Part shown: one piece after another, positions 29,401 to 40,205 of the stretch
Position numbering within the stretch: the first letter of the stretch is position 1
Layout of the letters: each line of letters starts with the position of its first letter
Source: Prorocentrum cordatum
Taxonomy: Eukaryota > Sar > Dinophyceae > Prorocentrales > Prorocentraceae
DNA: 64,000 bases
Assembly (NCBI GenBank): GCA_963575745.1
Contig: CAUYUJ010003003.1
Span: 233,977-297,976, forward strand
Reading direction: 5' to 3'
Program-made: the position numbers and the translations under genes
Notes under the pieces: generated by a model
Told to the model about the DNA's origin: nothing
Database searches by the model: none
What the model saw: only the letters and a program-made list of their open reading frames with translations

Positions 29401-30027
29401 CCCATAGGGGCCTGCTGGATACCAGCCGCGCTCGATCAGCGCGACCATCAGCGCAGAGATGGACCCTCGAACGCGGCGAAGCCGTCGAAAGACCACGATG
29501 TTGGACAAAAGGCAAAACGAGCGTGACCACGATGAGCGCGGGGTGGGGAGGGGGTGGTGGACCGCAACGAGAAGCGGCGAGGCCACCGACCGACCGAGCC
29601 CTCTTCTGCTGCCCCCCGCCAGATCCATAAGCTCCATGATGTCGAAGTTGACGCCGATCGGCGGCGCATCGTCGCCGTCCTCCCAGAAGCGGATCTGGGT
29701 GGTGCTATCCCCGACGCTGACGACCACCGCCTCCAAGCTCTCAAATGGGGCACGGCGAAATCGAACACATGAGTCGGGTAAGCTGGTGGGCGTACCCTTG
29801 CTCTTGTCTTTGCACTTGCCTGGGCCCGTCTGGGTGGGCGGCAATGCATCCGCGCAGGCGTCGCTGAGCTCGTCTGACGGCCTGGTGATTGTTATGCTGT
29901 TGCATTTCATCACCTCCACCGCTGCCGCTTGCGCCAAGCCGCCGCCGCGAATATCAAGAACTCCATGAGGTGCAGACTCGTGGGCGATGCCGCCGTCGAC
30001 GTCGAGACGCCGCCGAATCACCCGCAA
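29254..30027 (-). CDS. Exon-like open frame, hypothetical protein
   Basis: One frame is open for 257 codons. From about 29910 to 29600 it has good protein character: EVMKCNSITITRPSDELSD, PTSLPDSCVRFRRAPFESLE, VVVSVGDSTTQIRFWEDG, then APPIGVNFDIMELMDLAGGS. No signal peptide, membrane segment or family motif is seen. The nominal start is a TTG, so the true start or an upstream exon is unknown. The last 60 codons lie in the 220-bp duplication and are doubtful. It could be an exon of a host gene or a decayed element. Confidence 0.35.
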   Translation of the reverse strand: MRVIRRRLDVDGGIAHESAPHGVLDIRGGGLAQAAAVEVMKCNSITITRPSDELSDACADALPPTQTGPGKCKDKSKGTPTSLPDSCVRFRRAPFESLEAVVVSVGDSTTQIRFWEDGDDAPPIGVNFDIMELMDLAGGSRRGLGRSVASPLLVAVHHPLPTPRSSWSRSFCLLSNIVVFRRLRRVRGSISALMVALIERGWYPAGPYGVGEVPPRRRPRQTDLPRRGLHGSCSLRRRLAILWLYRTLRRDAISILM

Positions 30028-30289
30028 GCACAGGCACGGGCGCCACCTCAGGAGCGCAGGGCGCTAAGACGGCTGCGCGCAACAGCCCTTCGGCCGCGCG
30101 AAGCAGCCGCACTTCCGCGCGGGAGTGACCTGTAGCAAAACCGCAAGCAGCTTGTGCGGCCAGAAGGCCCCGAGCGAGATTTCCACGCCACTGCAACGAA
30201 AGTCTGTCGCCCGCGGCATCGGTGCGCAGCGACCCAACGGGGTCCAGCCAGCGATGCGAGCTTGAGCCCAACTGGGGAGCCAGGAGAAG

Positions 30290-30680
30290 GAGGATGGAGG
30301 GGGAGGAGAAGGATTGAAAGAAGAAAAAGGAGGAGGGGGAGGAGGAGGAGGAGAAGGATGATGATGATGAGGAGGAGGAGGAGGAGTACGAGGAGGAGGA
30401 AGGGGAGAAGGAGAGGAGGAGTATGGGGAGGAATAGAAACAGGAGTAGGAGGAGGAGGGATAGGAAAACAAGGGGTGACGGCGAGGGAAGATGAGGAGGG
30501 CGAGGAGGGAAGAGGATGATGAGGAGGAGAGTAGAGAAGCACAAGGAGAAAAAGAAGAAGAATAATAATAATAATAAGAAGAAGAAGAAGGCGGAGGAGG
30601 AGGAGAGTGAGGAGGAGAAGGAGGAGGAGGAGGAGGAGGAGGAACAGGAACAGGAACAGGAAGAGGAGGAGGAGGAGCAC
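30290..30680 (+). repeat. (GGA/GAA)n purine tract
   Basis: Nearly 400 purine-rich bases with ATGATG and AATAAT interruptions. The 618-codon minus frame across it is an artefact. Confidence 0.95.
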
Positions 30681-30699
30681 AAGATGAGGCGCTCGAGGT

Positions 30700-31600
30700 T
30701 TGAAGTCATTCTTTCTGGTGCCCTACCAGCTGTTCCAGACGCATGGGGCAGAAGATCCATCCGCCACCTTGCTCTGAGCCCTTCCGGGGGAGGGAAGCGC
30801 CGAGGACGGCCACGAGGGTGAGCTCGGGCTCGTCGCGCGAAGCCCGCCCGGGCTCGTCGCGCGAGGCCGGCTCGGGCGACCGCGCTCCGGGCCTGCGCGA
30901 GGTGCCGAAGCCGGACCCCAGCAGGGCCTGCACTCCCCAGAGGGCTGACACAACACCCTCTATAGGGGGCAAACAAGCCTACCTCGCTTTTGACCACCCT
31001 CGCTTCCAAGAGATACCTGATCAGGCTGCTGGACGAAGGGGGCGCGCGGTATGACTTGGTTTTGCCTGGAAGCGAGAGCGGGGCAGGTAACTCACGCTCT
31101 GACTCTAGCAAAACGCCCTGCAAAGCAACCATCCAGGGGCACTCCGCGCGCGCGCACGGCACTGCCTCCCGAGTGGACCGGGGCGGGAGACCACATCGAC
31201 GTCCAACAGCAAGCGAACGGATTCGGCAAGCCACACGTCGATTCGCAAAACCGGCTGGGGACTGCCCAAGTACGCTCGAATGCCCATGTCGAATAAACCG
31301 ATAGAAATGTCCTCTGTCGACTAATCGGGTGGGCTCTCCGTCAACGCCCGACTCTCGGAGAGCTCTGGCTCCAGGATGGCGAAGCACGCGAGCACGGATG
31401 CCTTGGAGGGAAAGCCTGGGGGCGCTTGGACGTGGATTGGCAGGGGGGGGGAGAACCAGAGTAAACCTAAAAGGCATCACCGATGCTGCAATAAGGCACA
31501 CTCCCGACCCGAGACCACTCCTCACACGTCCATGCAAGCTTTCCTCTGCATTGCCAGAGGCTGGCCCTTGACAGAGCAGCACCGCTAGGTCTGCCATCTC
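30700..31600 (-). other. Weak coding-like fragments, no assigned gene
   Basis: Short protein-like stretches occur in different minus frames, such as MGIRAYLGSPQPVLRIDVWL (from about 31287), LVDRGHFYRFIRHGHSSVLG (about 31320) and KGSEQGGGWIFCPMRLEQL (about 30760). The frames do not join and no domain is recognised. This may be a decayed gene or chance. Confidence 0.2.
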
Positions 31601-31637
31601 GGCGATGGGGGAGGAAGCGCGGGGGACTGGGGCTCCG

Positions 31638-31768
31638 AACTTCGCGCTTCGCGCTCCGCGAAGCGCGAATGACTTCGCGCTCTTGCGCCGCCCCCCCGAA
31701 GGGAGAAGAGGAGGACGAGGAGGAGGGGGAGAAGGAACGAGGACCGCGAAGCGCGAATGACTTCGCAC
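31638..31768. repeat. CTTCGCG palindromic repeat, copy 1
   Basis: ACTTCGCGCTTCGCG is followed by its inverse CGCGAAGCGCGAATGACTTC. Then come GGAGAAGAGGAGGACGAGGA and a second CCGCGAAGCGCGAATGACTT. Copy 2 with the same order lies at 35127-35264. Confidence 0.75.
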
Positions 31769-31924
31769 CCACGTGGAAGGCCCTTGGGGGCGCGGATCGC
31801 AGGCGCCCACCGACAGCCAGCAAACTTTTTTTCGCCCGCGGAGGGCGTGGAGGAAGGAGAGGCGGCGGCTCTCGGGGAGCCCGAACAGGTCTCAACGGTC
31901 TGGGCCAGGCTGCCGGGAGAGCCC

Positions 31925-32545
31925 CTAGGGTTTAGGGTCTAGGGCTTCTCGGGCGCGCAGCGGCCGACAGTCTGGGCAAGGCTGCCCCCCCTTCGGCAGC
32001 CTTGATTGGGGGGGCGTTTAGCCGACTCGCTCTGGCCTGCCGACGACGCAAGAGCTGCAACCACTTCCCACCCCCGGCCGCATGGCCGGCGACCTCCCAA
32101 ACTAAAGCCTTTTAGGGTTTAGGGCCGCTGGCCCCTAAATTCCCCAATGGGCGGCAGCGGGAAGGATTCTGCGATGGGGAGCGGTCGCCGGGCGTTCAAC
32201 CCTCCGAAGCTACATGACGCTCCCAGTGCCCCCAGGCGCTCACAAGCATTCACAGACGCTCCCAGGCGCTCCCCAGCGAACCCAGGCGCCGCGAGGCGCT
32301 CCAAGCGCTCCCAGGCGGTTCCTAACACTTCCAAGCGATCCCAGGCGCTCCCAGGCGTTCCCAGACGTTCCCTGGCGCTTGGGAGCGCTCCCTGGCGCTC
32401 CCAGGCGCTCCTCGGCGCTTCCAGGGCGCGTCCCAGATGTTCCGAGACGCGCCTAGAGGCGCGTAGAGCGTCCCACACGTGCTTGCACATGTCGGAAAGG
32501 TGAAAGGACCCTGAGAAGCGAAAAAATCAGGGTTTAGGGTGTTCT
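31925..32545. repeat. Three interstitial telomere-like TTTAGGG spots
   Basis: GGGTTTAGGGTCTAGGG (about 31929), TTTTAGGGTTTAGGGCC (about 32109) and CAGGGTTTAGGGTG (about 32528) lie within 620 bp. Each has only about two units of the TTTAGGG type. Confidence 0.5.
32215..32460 (+). repeat. CTCCCAGGCG decamer minisatellite
   Basis: About 20 degenerate copies of GCTCCCAGGC follow each other. Confidence 0.85.
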
Positions 32546-32979
32546 ATTCTTCGAGGATCAGGGGGAGTTTATCGTGGAATCGCGACTCCCCGCGAAGGGG
32601 GGCAGCCTACGGCTGCATGGGCGACCCAGTCTGGCAACCAGCTGACGCTTCTCAGAGATGCCCTGTCTCTCCTAGACGGCGACGGTGCTGCGCGGTGGGG
32701 GGGGCAGAAGCACATCGAGGTGCTTGGGAACTTCGGGAACGCCCCCATACGTGGTGCCTTCAACAGGTCTCCGATTGAGTTCTTCCCCGAGGATGGGGGG
32801 ATCGCCGCCGCCGTCGCCGCCGCCGTGTTCGGAGGTTCCTCGGGGATCGCGCGGGGCGTCGTCGTCTTCTCGAGGACGGTCTGGTCGTCTGCGGAGGCTC
32901 CCGGGGATCGCCAAGGGGGGGCCGGGAGGGGAGCCCCGGGGCGCCCCAGAGAGGCCTCGAGGCGCAATCCGTGGGGGGG

Positions 32980-33130
32980 GGCGAGGAGGAGGAGGATGTG
33001 GAGGAGGAGATGGAGGAGGAGAAGGAGGAGGAGGATGAGGAGGATGACGAGGAGGAGGACTGGAGGAAGATTGGAGCAGGAGGATTGGAAGAAGACTGGA
33101 TGAGGAGGAGGAGGGTTGGAGGCGCAGGAG
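32980..33130 (+). repeat. (GGA)n purine tract
   Basis: GGA/GAT/GAC triplets for about 150 bp. The flanks 32550-32980 and 33130-33480 are GC-rich with no recognised gene. Confidence 0.9.
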
Positions 33131-33481
33131 GACCTGGGCGCCTCCACGACCAGTCTCCCTGCGGGCGACGAGGCGGCGGTTTCGGCAGGACGCTGCGCCC
33201 ACGGGTTCCCGAAGCTCGGGGTAGCAGGCGTGGAGGTGCCGCGCGGCAGGAGGGAGGGAGGGAGGGGAGGGGCCCCGAGGCCCGGGGCCCGTCTCGCCGC
33301 GCCGCGCCCGTCGGGGACCCGAGGCATCCGTGAAGAGCCCCGGGGCCCGAGAGCCGTGCGAGCGCGCCCGGCTCGCAGCATGGAAACGCCAGGAGCTCCA
33401 GGGAAGCCCGGCTCGCAGGATGGAAAAACGCTGGGAGCTCAAGGGAGGGGAGGGGCTGGCGCGGGAAGAGGGGGAGGGGGA

Positions 33482-33487
33482 CATGCG

Positions 33488-33546
<59 letters not shown>
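33482..33546 (+). repeat. (ACG)n microsatellite
   Basis: More than 20 ACG triplets. Confidence 0.95.
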
Positions 33547-33547
<1 letters not shown>

Positions 33548-33580
33548 TGGCACATGCGACGATTTGGACGCCCGAAAGAG

Positions 33581-33735
33581 GTACGGAAAAAATGATCACG
33601 ATGCCCAACAACACATGTTCTCCAAAAGCGGCAGTGGCCGCTTTTGGGCAGGTGCCCCTTTGCCTCAAATGGGCGAATGTCCCTGGCGACGCCGACAGCG
33701 AGCCCTGCCCAAAATGAACAGGAAACGATTGTGAT
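33581..33735. mobile_element. Family D copy 2
   Basis: GGTACGGAAAAAATGATCAC, ATGCCCAACAACACATGTTC, GGCCGCTTTTGGGCAGG and CGACAGCGAGCCCTGCCC keep the family order. The right end is lost. Confidence 0.7.
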
Positions 33736-33739
33736 CTTC

Positions 33740-34340
33740 GGGCCGAACGGACGGCGGCATGCCGCAAGGCAGGACGGCTAGAAGGGGCCGTCCACCGGGC
33801 CAGAGGGCGCCAGGGCCCACTGCAAGCCGCCGAAGTTTTGCGGCGGAGATCGTGGAGCGATGCGGATCGGCGCAGGGAGCTCGCCCAACCACAGGTTGCT
33901 CCACGTCCCTCCCTTCCTCTTCCGATTGCAATCAGCAGCGCCAGACGTCAAAGACATGCTGCGAAGGCACGAACCTGGAACTCGCACTCAGAACGGGCAA
34001 TACAAGATGCCAACAGCGTGCGTCATGGATGCGCGCTGCTATTACACACCAACGACCAATATCGACCGCACACCACCAAAATAACGCCAGGCGCACATGA
34101 GCAATACACAACAAGAGCAAGCACCACGCCCATATACCAAGACTATACACCAAGAGCGGGGGTCGTGCGCGCACATCAACAGCACTCCTAAAATGAAAGG
34201 GGGGAAGCGCCAAACACGAGTACGTGGTTCGCTTCTTCCCCCAAACACAGGCCTCCGAAGCCCGCCTCCCGCAAATGTCCCATGCCGGCGCGGCCTTCGC
34301 CCACAGCAGGCGATCATCCTTGGAAGCGACCGCGGAAGGA
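33740..34340. other. No feature recognised
   Basis: Mixed-composition sequence with no convincing frame, repeat or element. Short ORFs have no protein character. Confidence 0.5.
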
Positions 34341-34354
34341 CGAGCGTGAATCAT

Positions 34355-34432
34355 TGGGGGAACGAAGCATGCCAGAACCATAACAACTCGGACCTCCGAG
34401 TTTTATGTGTCTGTCGATCATCGTTGCCCTAA
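34355..34432. mobile_element. Family C copy 6 (minimal 78-bp hairpin)
   Basis: Only the ends TGGGGGAACGA and TCGTTGCCCTA and the CTCGGA/TCCGAG part of the arms remain. TGAATCAT (34347-34354) and TGAACCAT (34433-34440) flank it. Confidence 0.75.
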
Positions 34433-34859
34433 TGAACCATGGCGGCGGCGCGCCGCGCAATGGCCACCCAGCTTGCCGCGCCTGCGTCCTGCGCGTGTGA
34501 CCGCCCCCGTTGCAGCGCAGCCCACGGCGCCGCGCGGCCCGCGGCGCCAGCCTCTGCGGAGCGCCGCCCGCGCCTCCGGGTGGGCGCGGCGGGAAGCGGG
34601 TCATACCAGGCAGGGCTGGACCTTCACGTTGGCTATCGTTCTGTGAGCGTTTTTCCTGTTCGTGTTGCTCTAGATGCTTTCCTGTACCTCCCAGCCAAAA
34701 CGAAAAACAAGACACAGCCAAAGTCCAGCAAAACAGCGTTCAGGTCCAGCCCTGATACCAGCGGCACGCACGTGATTCCCACCGCTGCCGACTCTTGGCG
34801 GCGCGCAGACAGGGGTAGTAGGGGGAGGGGGAGGGGGCCTCTTACAGGCAAGCGGCTTC

Positions 34860-36850
34860 TTAGAAGACGCCGGCCTCACGCTTCTAGAGAAGGCTGGCAC
34901 CTTCTAAGAAGCAGGAGTGTCTCTAAGAAGCCTTCCCCAAACCCCCCTGCACCCCCAGTGTGCGCGTGGCCGAAACTCCGCCACCTGCCTCCTGCAGTCG
35001 TCGAGCCGTCCGCGCGCGCAGGGCGCCGCGGCAGCCCTCGCCGACGCAGCGGCACTCCTTGGCCTTGGCACCGCGCGCCCACGTCCAGAGCCGCGACGCG
35101 GTCCGCGAGGGCCGCTAAGGGCTCCCAACTTCGCGCTTCGCGCTGCGCGAAGCGCGAAGTGCGAATAACTTCGCGCTCTCGCGCCGCCTCCCATGGGAGA
35201 AGAGGAGGACGAGGAGAAATCGGAGCCGAACCGCGAAGCGCGAAGCGCGAATAACTTCGCGCTCTCAAGGGCGCCCTTGGCCGCGCTGGTCAGGACATCT
35301 GCACGGCGGGGCACTGGCATCTGCCGCGGAGCCTCGGCATCGGCGCTAGTCTCGGCCAAATGCGCCGGCGTCAAGGCGCGGTCGCGCACCGGCGTGCTGC
35401 ATCCCTCGTCGAACGGGCCCCTGGAGACAGGTCGACCTTTATAATGCCCGTGCAACTCCTGACCTGCGAGCCGCGACCCCTGACCCAGGCTGGAGTGAAG
35501 GGGAGCGCAACAGGCGCGGCATTGGGGGCTTCGGCGCCGGGGTCGGCCAAGTGCGCGAGCGTCAAGACGTGGTCGCGCACCGCGCAGCTTCTCCAGCGTG
35601 GCGTCTGCAGAGCGCGAGAGCAGGCCCGGCCTCGAGGGCGCGGGCGCCGCGCCGATGGCGCGACGCGCGCTCGCCGCCGACGGCGGGGGCGCCTCTCCTC
35701 GCGCGCGCACCGCCGCGAGGTGCCCCCCGGGAGTCGAGGGTAGGGCCCTGCGCCGGGCCGAGAACCCCAGCCGGTCGCGGCGCACGGCGGCGGCGAAGTC
35801 GGCGGAGAGGCGCTCGGCCGCGGCGCCGTCGGCAGCGGCGCAGAGGCGAGACTGCAGCCGCCCATCCAGCGCCTGCTCGGGCCCCCGTGCGCCGTCTGGC
35901 GAGACGCGGCCGTCCCCGGCCAGCAGCGACCCTTTCCGCGCCGCCCCCCCGGAGCTCGCCCCTCGCGGCCCAGTCCGGCCTCAAACGCCTCGGCAGAGCG
36001 GCGGCCGCCTGCGCGTCGCAGCGCGCCGGGCATGGACTTCCCGCGACGGTCCGCCGAGAGGAAGGCCTCGCGCAGGCCGGCCCCTTGATTGCCCCGCGAG
36101 TCCGAGCACGAAGTGCAGAGCGCGGGCAGCGCGCCTCGCCGCGGGCCCGCCCGAGGCCGAGCCCGCCCTCGCGAGCGCCCGCAGAGCACTGGCGCCGACG
36201 AGGCATCGGAGGGCGGCCAGCCGCGCAGGCGCGCCGCGGAGCGGCGGAGCGCGCCGCCGTGCCCGGCCGGTCAGCACCCCCTCGGCGGCGGTGGGTGCCG
36301 CCGCGCGGAGCAGCAGCGCCGCGCCTTTTGCAGAGGTCCGCGCGGCGCCGCCTCCGCACGAGCTCCGCCGAGGTGCCCCCCCTTGGAGCCCAACGCGTCG
36401 CGCACGGCCGCCGCCCTGCCCGCCGCTGCGAGGGGCTGGGCGCCGACCCTGCCGTGCGCCGAGGTCGACGCCGAGAACGCGGCGGGCTCGGCAGCTCTGC
36501 CGAAGAGGCCGTGCGACGCGAGAGCGCGGTCCGTGGCCCAGCGCGAGCGCGCCGAAGCAGGACCGCCCAGAGGCACAATGACCGTCGCGGCCGACTTGGC
36601 GCGCTCTCCTCGTCCTCGCGCCGCCGCGGCGCAACGGCGGCCTCGGCGCAGAACGCCCAGAGCCACGAGTCTGCGTCAGCGCAGGCGTGCAAAAATCACG
36701 CGTCAGCATCACATGCCAACAGCACAACGGCAATACAGCATAACAGAAGCGTCAACCAAGGGCGCGCATCAGCAGAGTTCACCGAGACTGGACAACAAGA
36801 GCCGACAGCAAGAGCGGACACCGCTAACATGTATGCGGACTAACTAGCGT
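34860..36850. other. Very GC-rich interval, no assigned gene
   Basis: All six frames are open over long distances because of composition. Some pieces look protein-like (for instance minus-strand LREAFLSADRRGKSMPGALR near 36050), but none shows a domain, start and stop that agree. Short TTCTTAGAAG palindromes lie at 34858-34927. From 36850 to 37330 the sequence is less GC-rich and holds nothing recognisable. Confidence 0.4.
35127..35264. repeat. CTTCGCG palindromic repeat, copy 2
   Basis: AACTTCGCGCTTCGCGCTGC, GAAGCGCGAAGTGCGAATAA, GGGAGAAGAGGAGGACGAGG and CCGCGAAGCGCGAAGCGCG follow the order of copy 1 at 31.6 kb. Confidence 0.75.
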
Positions 36851-37381
36851 CAATAACATAAGCCAAGCCCTTTCATGCCAAAGACATGCACAACGAACAT
36901 GCAGCAATAATGTCTCCAGACACCGCATGTCAGCAGCAGACGCCAACACAGTCACATCGCACAACCAAGGATAACACAACTGCCCAAACACACATCGGCA
37001 ACATGCATCAACGCGTTTCGCCCAAATAATGCACTATGCACCTGGATGGCGACTGCGTTTCTATGACAAACATATGGAACTCGCATCAACGACGCACACC
37101 ATGGACACAATCTACACCCAACACAAACCAACAAACATAACACACCGCAAGGCGTGAGCGCACTGTTTGTGCGAGAGCCAAGAACAGGTATCACACATGC
37201 ATAACACCTCAACATGCTGCACATTACTAACACATGATAGCATACACGCTCATACGGAGCGTACATCATAACAGGTGCAACAACCATACATGAATCGGGA
37301 TGCCCCATAACGCGCCGCGGAGACACGCGCGACTGACTTCGAACCAATTCGCAGCAGGTCCTAGATGGGGACGGCTCGGCG

Positions 37382-37655
37382 CAACAATTCTTGTTGCCAC
37401 CGAGGCGCAGCGACCTCTGCCTCCCCTCCCGTAGTAAGGGGGGAGCCGCAATCGACTACTCCCAAGAGCCCCCCAAGAGGCCCTGGGGGCCTCCAAAACG
37501 CCGCCAAGGAGCCCCAAGAGACTCCCAAGAGGTCCCCAAGAGGCCCCCAAGAGGCCCTAAAGAGGGCTCCAGGGCCGGCGGCATGAGCGAAGCGATTAAA
37601 TAATTCTTGTTGTCACCGAGGCGCAGCGACCTCTGCCTCCCCTCCCGTGGTAAGG
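37382..37655 (+). repeat. Direct repeat of about 55 bp around CCAAGAGGCC 12-mers
   Basis: AATTCTTGTTGCCACCGAGG and GACCTCTGCCTCCCCTCCCG occur from 37382 and again from about 37602. Between them (37450-37570) are units such as CCCCAAGAGGCC. Confidence 0.75.
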
Positions 37656-38234
37656 CTTCGGGCTGTGCGCAGGCAACCTCACCGGGCAGCCCCGGCTGGG
37701 CCCCGCAGGCCCCCCGAGCAATCCCAGCCGGCCTTGGCGGGCCGGCCCCCCGAATAGCCCACAGCGCGCCCGACTGTCGGGCGCTTCGAAAGGGGGGCGA
37801 CGCATTGGGGGAGGGATCGAGGGAGGCAGAAGAGGGGCCCTAAAGAGGGGGCCTCCCTGGGGCCCCTGGGTGTTCACGAAATGTGCACCTTTTTCCCCGC
37901 CTCCCCTCCCCCCGCATATTGTCCCCGCCCGCAGCGAGGAACGCTCCGCAGGGTGGGCCTCGTCTTGGAGGTCTCAACGCTTCAACCCTGGGGCGCGGAG
38001 CGCTCCAGGAGCGCCGCCAGAGGCGGCGCGAAGTTGTTGGGGCCGCCCCAGACTGCTCGGGGGGCCTGCTGAGGCCAAGTGGGAATTCTCGGGGCGGCTG
38101 TTGGAGCCAGCCGGGGCTACCTGGGACGGGCTGTCTGCGCGCAGCCCGAAACACTCCCACCCTCCCGCTTCTGAAACTCTCCCCCACCCACCGATGCATC
38201 GGAGATGCAGCGGCAACGTCGGCTACGTTTTTGC

Positions 38235-38460
38235 TCCCAACCATCCTGTGGTGTTGGGTCCTCGTTTTGAACAGACGTCGCCCCGCGTTCCTCCTCTTCC
38301 CTCCTCCCTCCCCTTGTCCTCCTCCTCCGCCTCCTCCTCCTCCTCCTCCTCCCCTCCTCCTCCTCCTCATCATCATCATCATCCTCATCCTCATCATCAG
38401 CATCGTCATCATCATCGTCGTCATCACCACCATCAACATCAGCATCATCAACATCATCAC
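38235..38460 (-). repeat. Family F module and TCC/CAT microsatellites
   Basis: TCCCAACCATCCTGTGGTGT and TGGGTCCTCGTTTTGAACAG (38235-38276) are the reverse complement of the 55-bp module. They are followed by (TCC)n at about 38300-38365 and (CAT)n at about 38366-38458. On the minus strand the order is array, purine tract, module, as in the other two loci. Confidence 0.8.
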
Positions 38461-39330
38461 ACGCTTCGTTGCCCCATAGGGAGCTCCACCGAAGGTCCCA
38501 ATGGCGCGGTTGGCATGCGTCTTCCCCGATCCAGTACAATGTTTCGTGGCCCCACGGGGACCGCCACCGAAAGTCCCCGCGGCGCAGTCCGCATGCGTGT
38601 CCCCCACCCAATACAACGCTTCGTGGCCCCATAGGGGCTTCGCCGACGGCCCCAGTGGCACAGTCCGCACGCGTCCCCGCCACTCATTTCGGCACACCCA
38701 TCACACGCTTCGTGGCCCCATAGAAACTCCGCCGAAGGTCCCAGTGGCACAGTCCGCATGCGTCCCCGCCACTCATTTCGGCATACCCCTCACACGTTTC
38801 GTGGCCCCATAGGAGATCCGCCGAAGGTCCCACTGGCACACTCCGCATGCGCCGCCACCCCACTCATTTCGGCACACCCCTCACACGCTTCGTGGCCCCA
38901 TAAGGGGCTCCGCCGGCAGTCCCAGTGGCACACCCCGCATGCGCACCCGCCATTCATTTCGGCCCACCCCTCACACGTTTCGTGGCCCCATATGGGGCTC
39001 CGCCGAAGGTCCCACTGGCACGCTCATCATGCGTCCCCGCCATTAATTTCGGCAAACCCCTCACACGCTTCGTGGCCCCATAAGGAGCTCCGCTGAAGGT
39101 CCCAGTGGCGCAGTCCGCATGCGTCCCCGCTACTCATGTCGGCCCACCCCTCAAACGTTTCGTGGCCCCATAAGAGCTCCGCCCTAGGTCCCAGTGGCAC
39201 ACCCCGCACGCGCCCCCGCCAATCATTTCGGCACACCCCTCACACGTTTCGTGACCCCATAGGAGCTCCGCCGGAGGCCCCCGTGGCGCAGTCCGCATGC
39301 GCCCCCGCCACTCATCTCGGCCCGCCCCAC
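38460..39330 (-). repeat. Family F array 2: 90-bp tandem repeat
   Basis: CGTGGCCCCA recurs at about 38711, 38800, 38891, 38981, 39071, 39161 and 39250, a period of 90 bp. Each unit holds CATTTCGGC(A/C)CACCCCTCAC and CCCGCATGCG. It is in the opposite orientation to arrays 1 and 3. Confidence 0.9.
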
Positions 39331-39445
39331 ACCCCGCAGGAGCTGGGCTTCGCCGAGTTAACCCGCGAGGCTTGATCTGAGGGGCGGCCCGCCAGAGCCT
39401 CGCCGTCTCTCGACGGTCTGACAAATTGCGTTGGCCTCGCGCCAA

Positions 39446-39860
39446 GGACGACCCGCGCGCGTCGCTGGGACCCTCTCGGGGCGACCAGCGCCCGTCGCAG
39501 GGGCTCCGTGCTGCGTTCTGCCCAGCGCCTCGCTCGCCCGTCGTCGCTCTGCCCAGCGGCGAGAGCCTTGCCCGCTATCAGCCAGCCAGCCAGCTCTCTT
39601 TGCTCCGCGCAGCGGACGACCCGCGCGCGTCGCTGGGACCCCTCGGGGGCGACCAGCGCGCGTCGCGCGGACTCCGTGCTGCGTTCTGCCCAGCGCCTCG
39701 CTCGCTCGTCGTTTCTCTGCCCAGCGGCAAGAGCCTGGCCCGCTATCAGCCAGCCAGCTAGCTCCCTTTGCTCCGCGCAGCGGACGACCCGCGCGCGTCG
39801 CTGGGACCCCTCGGGGGCGACCTGCGCGCGTCGTGGGGACTTCGCGCTGCGCCGCGCCCG
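39446..39860. repeat. 168-bp tandem repeat, 2.5 copies
   Basis: GGACGACCCGCGCGCGTCGC starts at about 39446, 39614 and 39782. The unit also has TGCGTTCTGCCCAGCGCC and CGCTATCAGCCAGCCAGC. Since 168 is 56 codons, several frames stay open; none has gene character. Confidence 0.85.
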
Positions 39861-40084
39861 CAGCCCTGGACTTTTGAGTGCGCGGGCGAAGAGGGGGCAA
39901 AAGAAGGGGAGGAAGCGGGCGCGATCCTCGAGGGGGGGCGCGCCGACATTGGCGTCGCGGCGCGCGGGCGATGCCGTCGGGGAGCCCCGGGGCAGCTCCT
40001 TGCGGCGGCCGCGCCCAGCGTCGCGAGTACTCAGAGGCAGTCATTCTCAAACGATTGACATTCATATACAATTACACCATGCTG

Positions 40085-40205
40085 TGTCATGCTCGCATTC
40101 ATGCACGTAGACTCGCTCGCACGCAGATTCATTCACAGTCAGACTCACTCGCGCTCAGATTCACCCCCGCTCAGTCTCCCTACGTACTCAGATCAATCGT
40201 TTTCG
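40085..40205 (+). repeat. Degenerate CTCGC-CAGATTCA short repeats
   Basis: ACTCGCTCGCACGCAGATTC, GACTCACTCGCGCTCAGATT and CCCCCGCTCAG are variants of one word. Confidence 0.5.

Noticed and set aside
29954-31810. 618-codon minus-strand frame
   Set aside because: Its middle is the GGA tract read as Ser/Phe/Leu; the outer parts do not form one protein.
35551-36843. 430-codon Arg/Ala-rich frame in GC-rich DNA
   Set aside because: All frames are open here because of composition; none has domains.
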